Shown in pieces: positions 10,434 to 20,361 of a DNA stretch of 64,000 nt. The stretch is taken from assembly GCA_030770425.1 (NCBI GenBank), contig JASJFT010000045.1, forward strand, positions 62,001 through 126,000. The letters run 5' to 3'. Under the pieces are notes generated by a model. The model was not told the origin of the DNA and ran no database searches. It saw only the letters and a program-made list of their open reading frames with translations. The position numbers were made by a program, and so were the translations under genes. The first letter of the stretch is position 1; every line of letters begins with the position of its first letter. Source of the stretch: Darksidea phi. Taxonomy: Eukaryota > Ascomycota > Dothideomycetes > Pleosporales > Lentitheciaceae.

Positions 10434-12500
10434 TCAACTAACCAGAGTACGTACCGTAAAGTTTTGAAAAGCTATCTGAACTTTCCTCTCACCAGACCTT
10501 TGGCGTCTGGCACATTTTCCTGGTTCATTGAAGTCCAAAAGAAGGCTGAGCAACGAATTACCTTGGTCCCGCTTTGCTTCCGAAAGCCTCTCTGCTGATA
10601 GCTCTGGCAGTTCAAAGGCTTGAAATGATTTGGGCTCGGTAGTGACAATAAACTTCAACACATCTTCCGACTGCGTCCCACCAGCGGCCATGACAGTTTC
10701 GGGTACGGACATCTTCATCTTGAATGATATGTTTCCTTTGAAATTATGGTCTTTGCGATTGATCTCCCTGCTGTTTCCGCCATCTCTAGAAGGGTAGATC
10801 TTCGCGATGCGTCGAAGAGGCTGTAGATTTAGCACGGTCAGGTATAATGGCTTCTCCGTGTGATTTGAAAATTTCACCGCCACTTTTGCCCCATTCTGTA
10901 CCACGAGCGTGTTTCCAATGTTGTTCGGTGCTCCATCGACAGGAGTGAGTTCTATGTTGAAATCTTTGTCAGACAAATCGCCTGCATGGATGTCAGTCAT
11001 TCTCTCATTGTTTTCGGGACGCAAATTCATACACCACTGATTCCCCAGTGCTTCGATATTAGAAAACTTGACAAGATGTTCTAGGATGACTAGAATCAAG
11101 TGCAATGCATTGGTGGATGCCATGGGCACGGTAGGAACGTGTGGCATTGGGTTAGACATGGCGTCAAGGATTTCGAAGTTGCCGTCTGTAGTAGATTGAG
11201 CCTGGAATGACGGTAAGGCGGCCGTCACCGCAATTTGGTTGGTAGTTTGTAACCATGAGCTCTGGTCAATGGTCTTTTTCCAGGCTGGATCCACTCCCGG
11301 ATGCAAAAACACCAATGCTTTGGGGTTGGAATGCCGGTATAGAGTTGCATGCCACCCACTTTGGGCTTTTCTGATATGATCACGTCCTTGTATTTCTGCT
11401 TCTGACTGTAGTGCGAGGGCAGACGTGATCCTGCATATTATCTCCTGTCTCTGATTCGCGGGTTTAGGATCCATCCATGCGGCAGGTGACAACGCATATT
11501 CATCGCCCGCGGAGGCACCGTGAACGAGACCAATATCTAAAACCACCTTTTGATCAGATAGCGTGCTCAAGACGCTAATATTCGGGCTTGTTTCGGTGGT
11601 TGTGGTTCCCATGAATGCAGCATCTCGTGTTCCAAGGAGTTTCGGATGCTGGTGCGGTAGCGGAACGTGGAGTCGAGCGCATATATAGTCGTACATATTT
11701 CCGAGGTTGACTACCTGTCGATTGCGTGACGCGAATGAGAGTGCCTGGAATAGGAAGTACGAAAGCGCTCCATGCGGCCTGCCATCCTTTCCCTCACATT
11801 CCCTTGCTATCTCGTTCGAGCCGCACGCTGCGAAGAGGGTGTATTGATCCGGTTTTACCAGCCAGTGCCGCTCTACTGAGGCCGATCGACAGCCCCTGTT
11901 TCCTGGACGTGGAGTCGGACGGTATGTTTGCTCGGGAGGAAATAAGGCGTCCGTGTGATAATCCCATGGAACACCTCGAATGCGCGATTTCTCTCCCCTA
12001 GTTACCGCCCCGGAGTGGCAGCAGTCAAGAGTGACTACAAGGCTTATGCCTTTCGCCATCATGGTATCGAACAAAGAGGCCAAATCAATACCCCGTAAAT
12101 ATCGGACGTCATGTCCGATTCCTGGATTCAAAAGCACCAATGCCGCATCGCTACCATCATCATTCCGATAACCTTGAGCGGCCGTCGGTTTCAGGGTTCC
12201 ATGGCCAGAGTAATGTAAATATACCAAATCTCCAGGGTCGGCGCTTTGTGTGACCTTCGTTATTGCATCGATCACATTGGTGTATGTGGGCCACGAGGAT
12301 GGTGATCCTTTGGGAGTCGTCTGTGAAGGATTTCCAGGAGCATCGGCAGTAAGTTTGAATGTAGTGATTGGTCCATAGTAACGCTCCAAGTAAGAGTGTA
12401 TGTCATCAACGTCATTGACGGCTCCTTCAAGTCGCTGTTGAGCACCCGGGTAGAAGTTTACACCTATCAAGATCGCCCACCGTTTTCCTTGAGATGACAT
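10434..12500 (-). CDS. Caspase-domain protein (peptidase C14, metacaspase-like) with long C-terminal extension
   Basis: Predicted cysteine protease of the caspase fold. From the chosen start (ATG 12500, immediately before KRWAILIGV, the first strand of the fold) it is 688 aa. An in-frame ATG at 12668 would add 56 residues. Strand 1 is WAILIGVNFY. The catalytic His is in YLHYSGHG (~H100) and the catalytic Cys in VTLDCCHSG (~C161). A later block (QYTLFAACGSNEIA, GALSYFLFQAL) completes the p10-like half by ~300. The remaining ~380 residues are unrecognised. They include a beta-rich stretch (VAVKFSNHTEKPLYLTVLNL) resembling the accessory region after caspase domains in other fungal proteins. No signal peptide, TM, prodomain or NACHT. 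The last exon may splice at GTACGT just before the stop. It sits beside DUF6594 and CHAT genes. Confidence 0.88.
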   Translation of the reverse strand: MSSQGKRWAILIGVNFYPGAQQRLEGAVNDVDDIHSYLERYYGPITTFKLTADAPGNPSQTTPKGSPSSWPTYTNVIDAITKVTQSADPGDLVYLHYSGHGTLKPTAAQGYRNDDGSDAALVLLNPGIGHDVRYLRGIDLASLFDTMMAKGISLVVTLDCCHSGAVTRGEKSRIRGVPWDYHTDALFPPEQTYRPTPRPGNRGCRSASVERHWLVKPDQYTLFAACGSNEIARECEGKDGRPHGALSYFLFQALSFASRNRQVVNLGNMYDYICARLHVPLPHQHPKLLGTRDAAFMGTTTTETSPNISVLSTLSDQKVVLDIGLVHGASAGDEYALSPAAWMDPKPANQRQEIICRITSALALQSEAEIQGRDHIRKAQSGWHATLYRHSNPKALVFLHPGVDPAWKKTIDQSSWLQTTNQIAVTAALPSFQAQSTTDGNFEILDAMSNPMPHVPTVPMASTNALHLILVILEHLVKFSNIEALGNQWCMNLRPENNERMTDIHAGDLSDKDFNIELTPVDGAPNNIGNTLVVQNGAKVAVKFSNHTEKPLYLTVLNLQPLRRIAKIYPSRDGGNSREINRKDHNFKGNISFKMKMSVPETVMAAGGTQSEDVLKFIVTTEPKSFQAFELPELSAERLSEAKRDQGNSLLSLLLDFNEPGKCARRQRSGERKVQIAFQNFTVRTLVS

Positions 12501-12864
12501 TTGGTTGTCCGCGAAGTTGTGAGAATTCTTTGGAAGATTTTTCAAGGAGCTGAGCTTTTGGGCTGACATTGAATATGCCGGGGGTTCGATGGTTCGCAGA
12601 AGTAGCTTGAAGAGATGGCCATGACTCATCACAAGGCTACCAATGGAAGGGCTGGAGCCCTGGACCACAGAGAGTGGTGTGTCAACGAGGCAACCTTTGC
12701 CAACCTTGGGAAGCCTTGATGCTCACCGGCCACGTTCTCCAAGCCTTGTTAGGCGATTGTTCCTAGATCTGCTGAAAACTGCATCTTCATCAATGCATAA
12801 ACCATAGCATGTCCCTGACCATTTCTGGATTACGCATACATGGTTCAACATGAAGTCTGTCCTA

Positions 12865-13285
12865 CTACAGCGAACTCAGTTGTCCTTCTTCCACCTCAGC
12901 GCCACCATTAGCCTTTCTCCCATCTTCATGACAGAGCGTGTACTTGACGGGAGTGGATCCGCTGTCCACAGTAGCCACCCAGTAAGGACCTTCGTACGCG
13001 GTTCCTCCAGGACGCAAAAGTTGGACCTTTGCCGCCACCGCAAATTTAGGAGCCTATCCGCTCCGTCAACAAATATATATACAAATAAAATTAACATCGC
13101 CTTACGTTCGCATTCGGAACAATCCAAGGTCTGCCACCTTCTTTGAATGTTATTTCGGTATCTGCGAAAGGGTCGCTTTCTTACTGTCAATAAAAGCGTA
13201 CTGCCTAGTGGGCGATGGATGTTGCCTACTCATAAACTTCGTCCTCCTTCTTTTGATGCTCATCGGGTTTGGTATCAGATGCCAT
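12865..13285 (-). CDS. Small conserved-looking protein of unknown function (104 aa, three exons)
   Basis: Reconstructed from three short exons: 13230-13285, 13106-13175 and 12865-13053. Introns are 13176-13229 (GTAGGC donor, AAG acceptor, the weak point) and 13054-13105 (GTAAGG...ATAG). The product begins MASDTKPDEHQKKEDEVYDD, then has FADTEITFKEGGRPWIVPNA and a hydrophilic C-terminal half (VQLLRPGGTAYEGPYWVA, YTLCHEDGRKANGG), ending LSSL. No signal peptide or membrane segment. I do not recognise the family. It is co-oriented with the caspase gene, 365 nt upstream of that start. Continuous sense reading across both joins is the main support. Confidence 0.6.
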
Positions 13286-13424
13286 GGCGATACTAGCAGC
13301 GATTGCAAGCTTTGATGCACGAGACGAGACTGAAACCCAACAAATTTAGGACGGCAAACATTAGTACTAACAGATGTACTGTGTAGGCAGTAGTACGTCT
13401 AGGCAGCGATAGGAAACGCATTGA

Positions 13425-13664
13425 CCGGCAACAAAAGAGGTGATCCTTGGCATGAATAATGTCGATAATGCGCTAATTATGCGCTGACACGTAAACCTGC
13501 AGGGCCTTCATGGGGAAAACGACAAACGCAGCCGGCAACAAAAGAGGTGATCCTTGGCATGAATAATGTCGATAATGCGCTAATTATGCGCTGACACGTA
13601 AACCTACAGGCATCCTTCAAGGCTGCAATTCGGTCTTCATGGGGAAAACGCCAAACGCAGCCGG
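13425..13664. repeat. Tandem duplication, two copies of a ~107-bp unit
   Basis: The block starting CCGGCAACAAAAGAGGTGAT at 13425 recurs at 13532, an offset of 107 nt. Identity is nearly perfect over the first ~80 nt (one change, CTGCAGG versus CTACAGG). The second copy carries ~24 extra bases (starting CATCCTTCAAGG) before the shared CTTCATGGGGAAAACG end. It is noncoding and lies in the gap between the small gene and the DUF6594 gene. Confidence 0.85.
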
Positions 13665-13933
13665 CACCGGTGTGGAAAGCTGCCTTGTTCGTAATGTCGC
13701 TAATGCTACAATAAATTCTTATTAGACTATGGTGTATCGGAATCGCATCTCGTAGGTTCTTATGACAAGTCTTTGTTGCACGACGATCGCCTGTGCATAA
13801 AATACGTTGTAAGATGATGACTCAAGCAACGCCCATTGACTGTATGCTCTCCAACTCTCTTCAGACCATACGTGAAGCTGACTGCCTGTAAATAGTAGAG
13901 GCACGGATAACGCAGGGTCTGCCGGGCCCAGCT

Positions 13934-15066
13934 GTGCGCAATGCGACTACAGCAAGGCAAACAGGCGTTGCGAAGAAGCAACGTGAGTGTGCATGCTACT
14001 GCAGACGTCTGACTGGTCTAACAATAGACTCAGTTGAGGATTATCCTGCAGGGTATCCGCGATTTTCCGCACTCTTAGGATCTCATTCCTGCTTTAGGTT
14101 GTCGCGCAAATTTGCAACGGCCCGAGAGAGGCTGCTTTTGGTGAAACAGTTCCGTGTCTCCGCTCTTGAGCGTAGGTTAGAAGAAATAGATCGCTGTGAG
14201 GAGCGACCACTATTTCTGGGGAGTTTGCAAAGAGATCGCAATGCGGATCGGGAATCAGTGTTGAATGACTTAGACAATGCACTTGCGGACTACGGTATGT
14301 TGGCTGTTTTCATAGGCTCTAATATCTCAGATACGACGCATATGATGTACTATGTCGAGGGAGTCCGCATTAGTTGCGAACTCGCAGGAAGGAAGGCAAT
14401 TCTAAACGGTTTCCGACAGATGCCCTCCTCGAAAGAAGTGCACGCATCTTCAATCTGATCGAACCAAAGAAGAAAGATCGACTCAGTCTACTGAACTGGG
14501 TCATTGGAAATGGGAGCATTTCTAGAGAAGAGACGGAATTTTTATGCAAAGACGATTTGTGCGCCCATGGAGAGCTCGAAGAGAGCAAGCTACACGGCAT
14601 GGAAAATCTTGTGGAACGTGGGTTTGTTCTACTATATCAAATACTCATGAAGGTATAACTGCCGTTCCAGAGACTGGGCATGAAATATCACCGGCTGATT
14701 CCACGCCCATAGCCACTTCCTGCCTCCATCTCAAGGGACAAACATGTTGTTATCTTTACTAAACCTGCTTTCGGAGTCATCGCCCGGTTGCTGACAACTT
14801 GGCTGGTTGCAACTCTGCTCATTGTACCAGTATCAGTAATGCGTGCTATCGACAATGGCGCATTTCAGCTCGTCTGCGTTGCCTTCTCATCCGGCTTATT
14901 CACTCTTTCTTTGACCAGCCTAACAAATGCGAAAGCCTCAGAGACATTCGTTGGAAGTGCTACGTAAGTTATAGGAACGGTCTCCGCAAACAATATGATT
15001 AATGTCATTATCAGCTATACAGCACTTCTCGTCGTCTTTTTGCGAGGACGTAATACGTCGAATTGA
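13934..15066 (+). CDS. DUF6594-type membrane protein
   Basis: Fungal protein of unknown function, with a soluble N-terminal helical domain and C-terminal membrane helices. Exons: ~13934-13982, 14028-14294, 14420-14652, 14713-14963 and 15015-15066 (about 283 aa). The 5' end is provisional: no in-frame ATG was found, and 13934 is only the upstream limit used here, so a small first exon is probably missed. Signature blocks are YPAGYPRFSALLGSH, KFATARERLLLVKQFRVSAL, LEEIDRCEERPLFLGS and NALADYDALLERSARIFNL (across the 125-nt intron). LLNWVIGNGSISREETEFL follows. Hydrophobic segments are then visible at VIARLLTTWLVATLLIVPVS, LVCVAFSSGLFTLSLTSL and TALLVVFLRGR. It is tail-to-tail with the CHAT gene, 105 nt apart. 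Family assignment is from memory of the motif order. Confidence 0.8.
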
Positions 15067-15170
15067 ATCTCTCGCTTGGGAGGGGAGTGGAAAATACTAG
15101 TCAGAATTCAGGTTCGCGGAAGGGTCAAAACAGTGTCAACATCGATGTTCGCAACGCACCCTCGCTACTA

Positions 15171-18100
15171 CTAGCATCCAAAATGAGCAAACGGTGCCCA
15201 CTTCGACATGTCTCTCCGGTTTTGACCCTGATTTCGAAAAGAAAGCATGGCGTCATGCAACGCTCGAGCAACAGCGGTGTGGCCTTCTCCAGTATGGTCC
15301 AGTAAGCGCCCATAGAAATGCTTTGCTACCTCCGCAGCGGCTTCATCATCCGCACCCCACATAGTACCAATAACGTGCGAAAAGCCGCCAGTGTGGAAAA
15401 CACCAACGAGATGGGTGCCCGAGTCTTTTCCACCATCATAGTACAGCCCGCCCGTCTCCGCTGTAGAACAGGCGGAGAGGTAAATGATTTCTGCGTTGGC
15501 AGAGCCGATTCCGTATAGTTCTTGGACCGCCAATCTTTCCAGAATATCGCTTCCAAGGAGCAGCGAGCTGCGTGTTGGCGAGACATAATCCATAGAGCCA
15601 TGACAAGCAAAATGAGCTACCGAACATGTTCGAAGTGCCTTTAACACATCTTGTTTGTTGGGTCTCTCAAAATCAGCGATGTTAGACCAACGTGGCGACA
15701 TGATATCCTTGATTGCTTGAACTTCTCCTGCGACATTGAGGGGATCATATCCACCCGGAGTGGTCGGCATTGAGACCAAGACCAATGCTCCATTTGCTGG
15801 TGACAGTGGTTTTGGAGGCTTTTCACGAAGACGTTGTAGAGATTTTATCGTATATGCGTATGAAGAGACAACGTGGCTCAGTGTATTCTGAGTTGCCCCA
15901 ACATCATGATAGCCGGCCGCGTGAAGTGGGAGGCGGCTCATGTGCCCGCCACCGACCCACCATATCCGAGGCAGTTTGCCGTCAGAATCGCTCTGAACTT
16001 GTAGTTGCTGTAGAACTGGCTTTATGGCGGCATTCCATAAATCTATGCACATCTCATCTGGATTCATTTCCGACACTGAAAGATCGCTGACTTGCTCTTC
16101 CAGGTCTTCAATTTCGTCTTCTTCGCAGAGATCGGCATTTCTTCTGCTGCGATTGCTGCTGAACCGGAGCGTGTGGGCCCACCGTCTGACATCTGGATAG
16201 CGAAGATCGTGGAGGGGAAGGGCCTGAATAGTCCAAGAAGTAATGAGAATGGCGACACTGTCAACGGGTGTCACGACGAAGGTCACGATAGAACCTTCGC
16301 AGGCCATTTCCATCATCTTGTCTGCGGTTGGAGGGAGTAAAAATCTTTCGTAGCCAGTCACTGGCCTTGGATTTTCTTCTGTTCTGGTCACAGTTGACTC
16401 TAATATCTGAATGGTCTCAGCTTTAGTGGGGTAGCTTTCGCTGGATTCGCTATCCAAGGCCTGAGGGGCATGGCGACAGTTGGTATACCAAGACAAAATG
16501 TTTGGATGATTTTGTACCCACGTCCGAACTGTATGTGAGACGTTGTTGAATGGATGCCTCCATCTTTCGTTGCCTGCGACTTCAAAGTTCGCACTGAATC
16601 GTCCACTGGCAAGAATCCCACGGCAAACCTCCAGGGCCTCACTGATTTGAGCAGGTTGTCTCATTCCTTTTTGAGTTAAGGAAGCTACCGGAGAAGGCCA
16701 GCCATGGACAATCTTATGGATGATCTCGCCGTCTTCTTGTGAAGCTGCAATGAAGAAACTGGATGGAAACAATTCCAATAACGGTGGAACCATATTCTCC
16801 AAGAGAAGAGGCCATATAGAGCAACGTAAATATGCCGTAAAGAACCGGTCAAGACCGCCACAGATCATGAGAGCACGATAGGCGCAAGCAAGGCGAGTAT
16901 AAAGGGCGCCTGTGGAACCAAAGCCATCGAGAAACGCCAGCACGGTGTTCTCCAGGTTCGTACGTTCACTCGATGCATCTGCCAGTTCTTGATAGAGGAC
17001 TCCACGTCTGAAATAGAGAAATGCTGGGTCATCGTAATCCTCGGGCTGGCATCTGCATGCCTCATCTAAACGATCAATTGCTTCGTCAATATCATCCAAG
17101 TCTTCCGTTCTTCGAAACTTAGTCCTTAAGAGAGACGCGAGATTGTTCAAGTACAGAAACCGTCGAGGATCTTGGGGGGGAGTGATGGAGATAGCTTGCT
17201 GCTGCCGATGGATGGCCTCGTCCTCATCAGCTGCTTCATGCGAAATCGACGAGCGTAGTTGATACGAGCGTGCGAGGTTATTCAGAACCGCGAGGCGGTG
17301 ACGAGTATCGTTGCATCTCTTAGCATTGCCTAACCTCTGGTCGTGGTTGCTGTCTCGAGGAGTGATCCGGAGTGTGCTGTGCGAGAGGATACCGTCACCA
17401 TCTTCATCTTTGAGAATACCCAGAGCTTTCTTGCCGTACATAATCGCCAGATCTAAATGTGAAATCAAGCCCTCTCTCATAAAAAGGTCTGCAAACATTT
17501 CACAGAGACTGTTCGAGATGTTGACGACGCTTTCGTCGCCACAATCCTCCGCGACTGCTTCCAGAGCCTCTTGCATAGGTTGAATGTCCCGTCTCAAGTC
17601 CGTCACTGGCTCAAATTGGCGGTGTCGATGTTCTGCCATGGACCGCAGAATACTTATATATTTCGATCTCACTGCAAGCGTCATGAAGCGTTGTCCCGGG
17701 TAAAGAGCTCCAACCTCAGTTTCTACTGTCGTTTTCTCGCTTGGATGTTCGTCTCTATCAACTTCACAAGTGGCATCCTGCGTGATAAAGTTTATCGCGT
17801 GTTGTCCGTATGTAAGCGCTCTACTCGCATCTTCCTTTTCAAGTGTAAAAGAAGACCGTAGTACGTAATTGTAAGCCAGCGCGCCTAGAGGCAGTGCCAC
17901 ATCGAGATTCCTCCGGCCTATCGTCTTTCTTGATAGATCGATTGCTTCAAAAATGTATTCCTTAGCCTCGTCTAGGTACGTCAGATCCGGTTCGTCAATT
18001 TCGAAAATTCGATGAAGGAAATGTGCAAGACAAAGAAGTAGCGACAGCCGATTCGGATCATCGACTGGAGTTCGTTTCAAACGGCCAACCGCGGTTTGAA

Positions 18101-18266
18101 GAAAATTAGCATCGGAGAACAGTTCCTGGGTCATTCGCTTTCTCGCGGCCCCATGGTCCTTGGAAAGTTCCCTACAAGCCACGTCGTAGGCATCTAGCAT
18201 CCATGGCACACCGTTCCGCATCTCCCACAAACCCTCACATTCCTCTGGAGGGTATTGTCCGCCCAT
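15171..18266 (-). CDS. TPR-CHAT protein (caspase-like protease with TPR array)
   Basis: Single-exon 1031-aa protein with ATG at 18266. The N-terminal ~500 residues are helical TPR-like repeats, for example HRLAVLNNLARSYQLRSS, RRFLYLNNLASLLRTKFRRT and DEAIHRQQQAISITP. A linker follows, then a CHAT (caspase HetF associated with TPRs) domain at ~760-1031. The catalytic dyad is visible as His889 in HFACHG and Cys933 in YLSACSTAET. Further CHAT hallmarks are HLVGVFHTGGFSHVIGTMW and the terminal KWAPFAHFG. CHAT proteins in bacteria include the CRISPR-associated TPR-CHAT protease and gasdermin-activating proteases. Fungal members are known beside cell-death effectors. Both catalytic residues are intact. 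Its neighbours are a DUF6594 membrane protein and a caspase-domain gene. Substrate unknown. Confidence 0.93.
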   Translation of the reverse strand: MGGQYPPEECEGLWEMRNGVPWMLDAYDVACRELSKDHGAARKRMTQELFSDANFLQTAVGRLKRTPVDDPNRLSLLLCLAHFLHRIFEIDEPDLTYLDEAKEYIFEAIDLSRKTIGRRNLDVALPLGALAYNYVLRSSFTLEKEDASRALTYGQHAINFITQDATCEVDRDEHPSEKTTVETEVGALYPGQRFMTLAVRSKYISILRSMAEHRHRQFEPVTDLRRDIQPMQEALEAVAEDCGDESVVNISNSLCEMFADLFMREGLISHLDLAIMYGKKALGILKDEDGDGILSHSTLRITPRDSNHDQRLGNAKRCNDTRHRLAVLNNLARSYQLRSSISHEAADEDEAIHRQQQAISITPPQDPRRFLYLNNLASLLRTKFRRTEDLDDIDEAIDRLDEACRCQPEDYDDPAFLYFRRGVLYQELADASSERTNLENTVLAFLDGFGSTGALYTRLACAYRALMICGGLDRFFTAYLRCSIWPLLLENMVPPLLELFPSSFFIAASQEDGEIIHKIVHGWPSPVASLTQKGMRQPAQISEALEVCRGILASGRFSANFEVAGNERWRHPFNNVSHTVRTWVQNHPNILSWYTNCRHAPQALDSESSESYPTKAETIQILESTVTRTEENPRPVTGYERFLLPPTADKMMEMACEGSIVTFVVTPVDSVAILITSWTIQALPLHDLRYPDVRRWAHTLRFSSNRSRRNADLCEEDEIEDLEEQVSDLSVSEMNPDEMCIDLWNAAIKPVLQQLQVQSDSDGKLPRIWWVGGGHMSRLPLHAAGYHDVGATQNTLSHVVSSYAYTIKSLQRLREKPPKPLSPANGALVLVSMPTTPGGYDPLNVAGEVQAIKDIMSPRWSNIADFERPNKQDVLKALRTCSVAHFACHGSMDYVSPTRSSLLLGSDILERLAVQELYGIGSANAEIIYLSACSTAETGGLYYDGGKDSGTHLVGVFHTGGFSHVIGTMWGADDEAAAEVAKHFYGRLLDHTGEGHTAVARALHDAMLSFRNQGQNRRDMSKWAPFAHFGC

Positions 18267-18657
18267 CGTCAGAGGCGTGAGCCTTTACAATACAATTTTA
18301 CTCGGCGCTAGCGAGTTCGAGTAGCATGGAAGCGTGGTGCGCTTGATTATATCTTTCGTTCGGTGGTTGAGTTTACGACCTTGGGCCTCGGAGCTCCAGC
18401 GTGATTCGATAGTACTGCTTATACGCCCTAGTCATGAGAGGGAATGATATTGCGCGTTGCCCCGTACCTAGAAGTAGATCGACGATAGTGCTGAAACTGT
18501 TTGATTGCTTGATCCAGTCATTGTCCCTACTACGTTCAGCCTGGTGAGGCAGGCTTGGCGGAAGTTAGGCACAATTACGCTGGCTCGCGTTGGCTTAGGG
18601 GTTAGTCAGCCACTACATAGAGGGGGGCCTAATTCCGGTTGCGTAAGAATAGAAATA
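18267..18657. other. Intergenic, CHAT promoter side
   Basis: About 390 nt upstream of the CHAT ATG. No gene or strong motif seen. AT content rises towards 18660. Confidence 0.4.
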
Positions 18658-19014
18658 TTAATACGTTTTATTAATACATTTGTATTGAAAAGCTATATAT
18701 ATTCTGCCGCCATTTCCGGCGGCATATGCCACCCTTTTCGTAGTGCATTGTCGTCGGTGGTGAGTTTGTATAGTGCAACATGTGTCTACCCAAAAGTATT
18801 CGAGGCCATCGTGTGCAGCTCTTTCACCGCAGAAGCGGATTTTAACATAACCAGTCTTATCCTTCCCAGTACCGGCCATCAGCTCGTCATATGTGACTTC
18901 TTGATCATTGGTCCAGGTATGAGAGAGTATGGCGTACGGAGGAATGTCGTTGGTACGAAAGGCGACCAGTTCGAAGTCGTCGCTGTCCGGCTTGCGTCTC
19001 AGAAGGCGTATCAT
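18658..19014 (-). pseudogene. Truncated HET (heterokaryon incompatibility) domain fragment
   Basis: Starting at ATG 19014 (MIRLLRR), the frame encodes the N-terminal third of a HET domain: FELVAFRTNDIPPYAILSHTW, EVTYDELMAGTG, GYVKIRFCGE and GLEYFWVDTCC. After the WVDTCC motif, where family members continue with a ID(K/R) segment and then a conserved helix and WYxxA block, the frame runs into unrelated, AT-richer sequence and stops at 18658. The rest of a normal HET protein (several hundred residues) is absent. It could be a remnant or an assembly/insertion breakpoint. HET proteins trigger cell death in vegetative incompatibility; this fragment is unlikely to act alone. Confidence 0.75.
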
Positions 19015-20361
19015 GACGAGTGCATAGGCTCCGAAGTGGATAGGATGCAGAGGAGTTTGATCGTGGCGCGTCAATCACGTTGGTCGGACAGGGAGCGCAA
19101 AGAATGCTTCTGCAAGGTGTTGCGTTGAGAGGCGCGTCTTTTTTTGGTGGGGTGAGTCACTGACTGGTGGAACACGTTAACTAGTTAACGTTAGGCACAT
19201 TGTGCTTAGTAAGGCGGCCTTCGGACGACCCACACATCTTGGGCCATCTCCCGCTCCGTTATCTCTGCCACCTCGCCATTGCGGTCGGGAGCCGCCGGCG
19301 CCGTCACGACACCGCACGAAGAAATGACTCAACTTCGCATCCCTTTGCGCACGGCACGACTGTATACCTAAAGCGGGATGATTACTCCCACTCATCCTCA
19401 CGGCAGCACCGTCCTCGGCCACTATCGCCATCTCGGTCCAGCTAGCATCTGTACCCATTCATCAACCGCATCGCCAGCTATCTAAGACTGCCGAGGAGTC
19501 AATGTTCGTGATGCTCTTAAGGGACTTAGGATAGCCGCCGCAGATTGGGCTGGCCATCTCTCGACCCGCTACCAATTCTCACCTCGGCGCAGTCTTGTCT
19601 CTTAATCACTGCTTTCTGGATAAGAGGGGGGTAAAATACTTAGCGTCATCACAAAACTGTCTGGCTGTGTTGAACTTCTGCGAGCTGGAAGCAGCGTGGG
19701 CATGACGATACTGCTAGACAGTTGACGAAGGATGTCTTGCAATTGCGCCCTTTCTAGAGCCTTTGTTTTTATGTGCGAATGCGTGCTCACTCGTAAAGCT
19801 CCATGCGCAGCCACCTGAGCGTCGCTTTAGTAACGCCGGCCGACACTCGCAAGACTAGAAGCTCTATGTCTCAGCACTATGCGCATCTAGAACTTGGAAC
19901 GCTACGAATATATTAGACACTAATCGGCTAGATCCGAAGCTGCTTGTCCAGGTCTTCTCTATTTGGTAATGTGTTTTGGATCCAGATGGATTGCGTCAAC
20001 ATAGTCATCCCTTTCCGGACAGAACAAAGAAACGGGTACCTACTGTCAGCACCATGATCAACAGAGGACTCTCTGTACACGGACTATTCTGAGATGTCCT
20101 CCCAACGACATCAACGCTGCTAACGTTCATTTTTAGTCACCTGTGCGCTTATCAGGTTCGAGATCCAACTTCTCGCGATCGATCGCCGCGCCAATGCTTG
20201 TCAATTCATTCTATAAAGTCACGCTGGCCTCCAGGAGACGACAGGCTATTTATCATATCCCTACCCGATACTATTAATTACCTCCCGACTCCTAGGTTGA
20301 CATTTGCTGTACAACATTTGCAACCAATTGTTTCAGTTGTACTACGAGAGAGAACAACACA
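19015..20361. other. Intergenic, no gene supported
   Basis: About 1.3 kb. Short open frames (for example 19177-19458 on the minus strand and 19200-19445 on the plus strand) mirror each other and show no domain. The 3' part holds the promoter of the next gene. Confidence 0.4.

Noticed and set aside
12500..15171. Search for a gasdermin/RCD-1-like effector between the two proteases
   Set aside because: Only the 104-aa protein and the DUF6594 protein were found; neither has the size or motifs of a gasdermin N-terminal domain that I could recognise.
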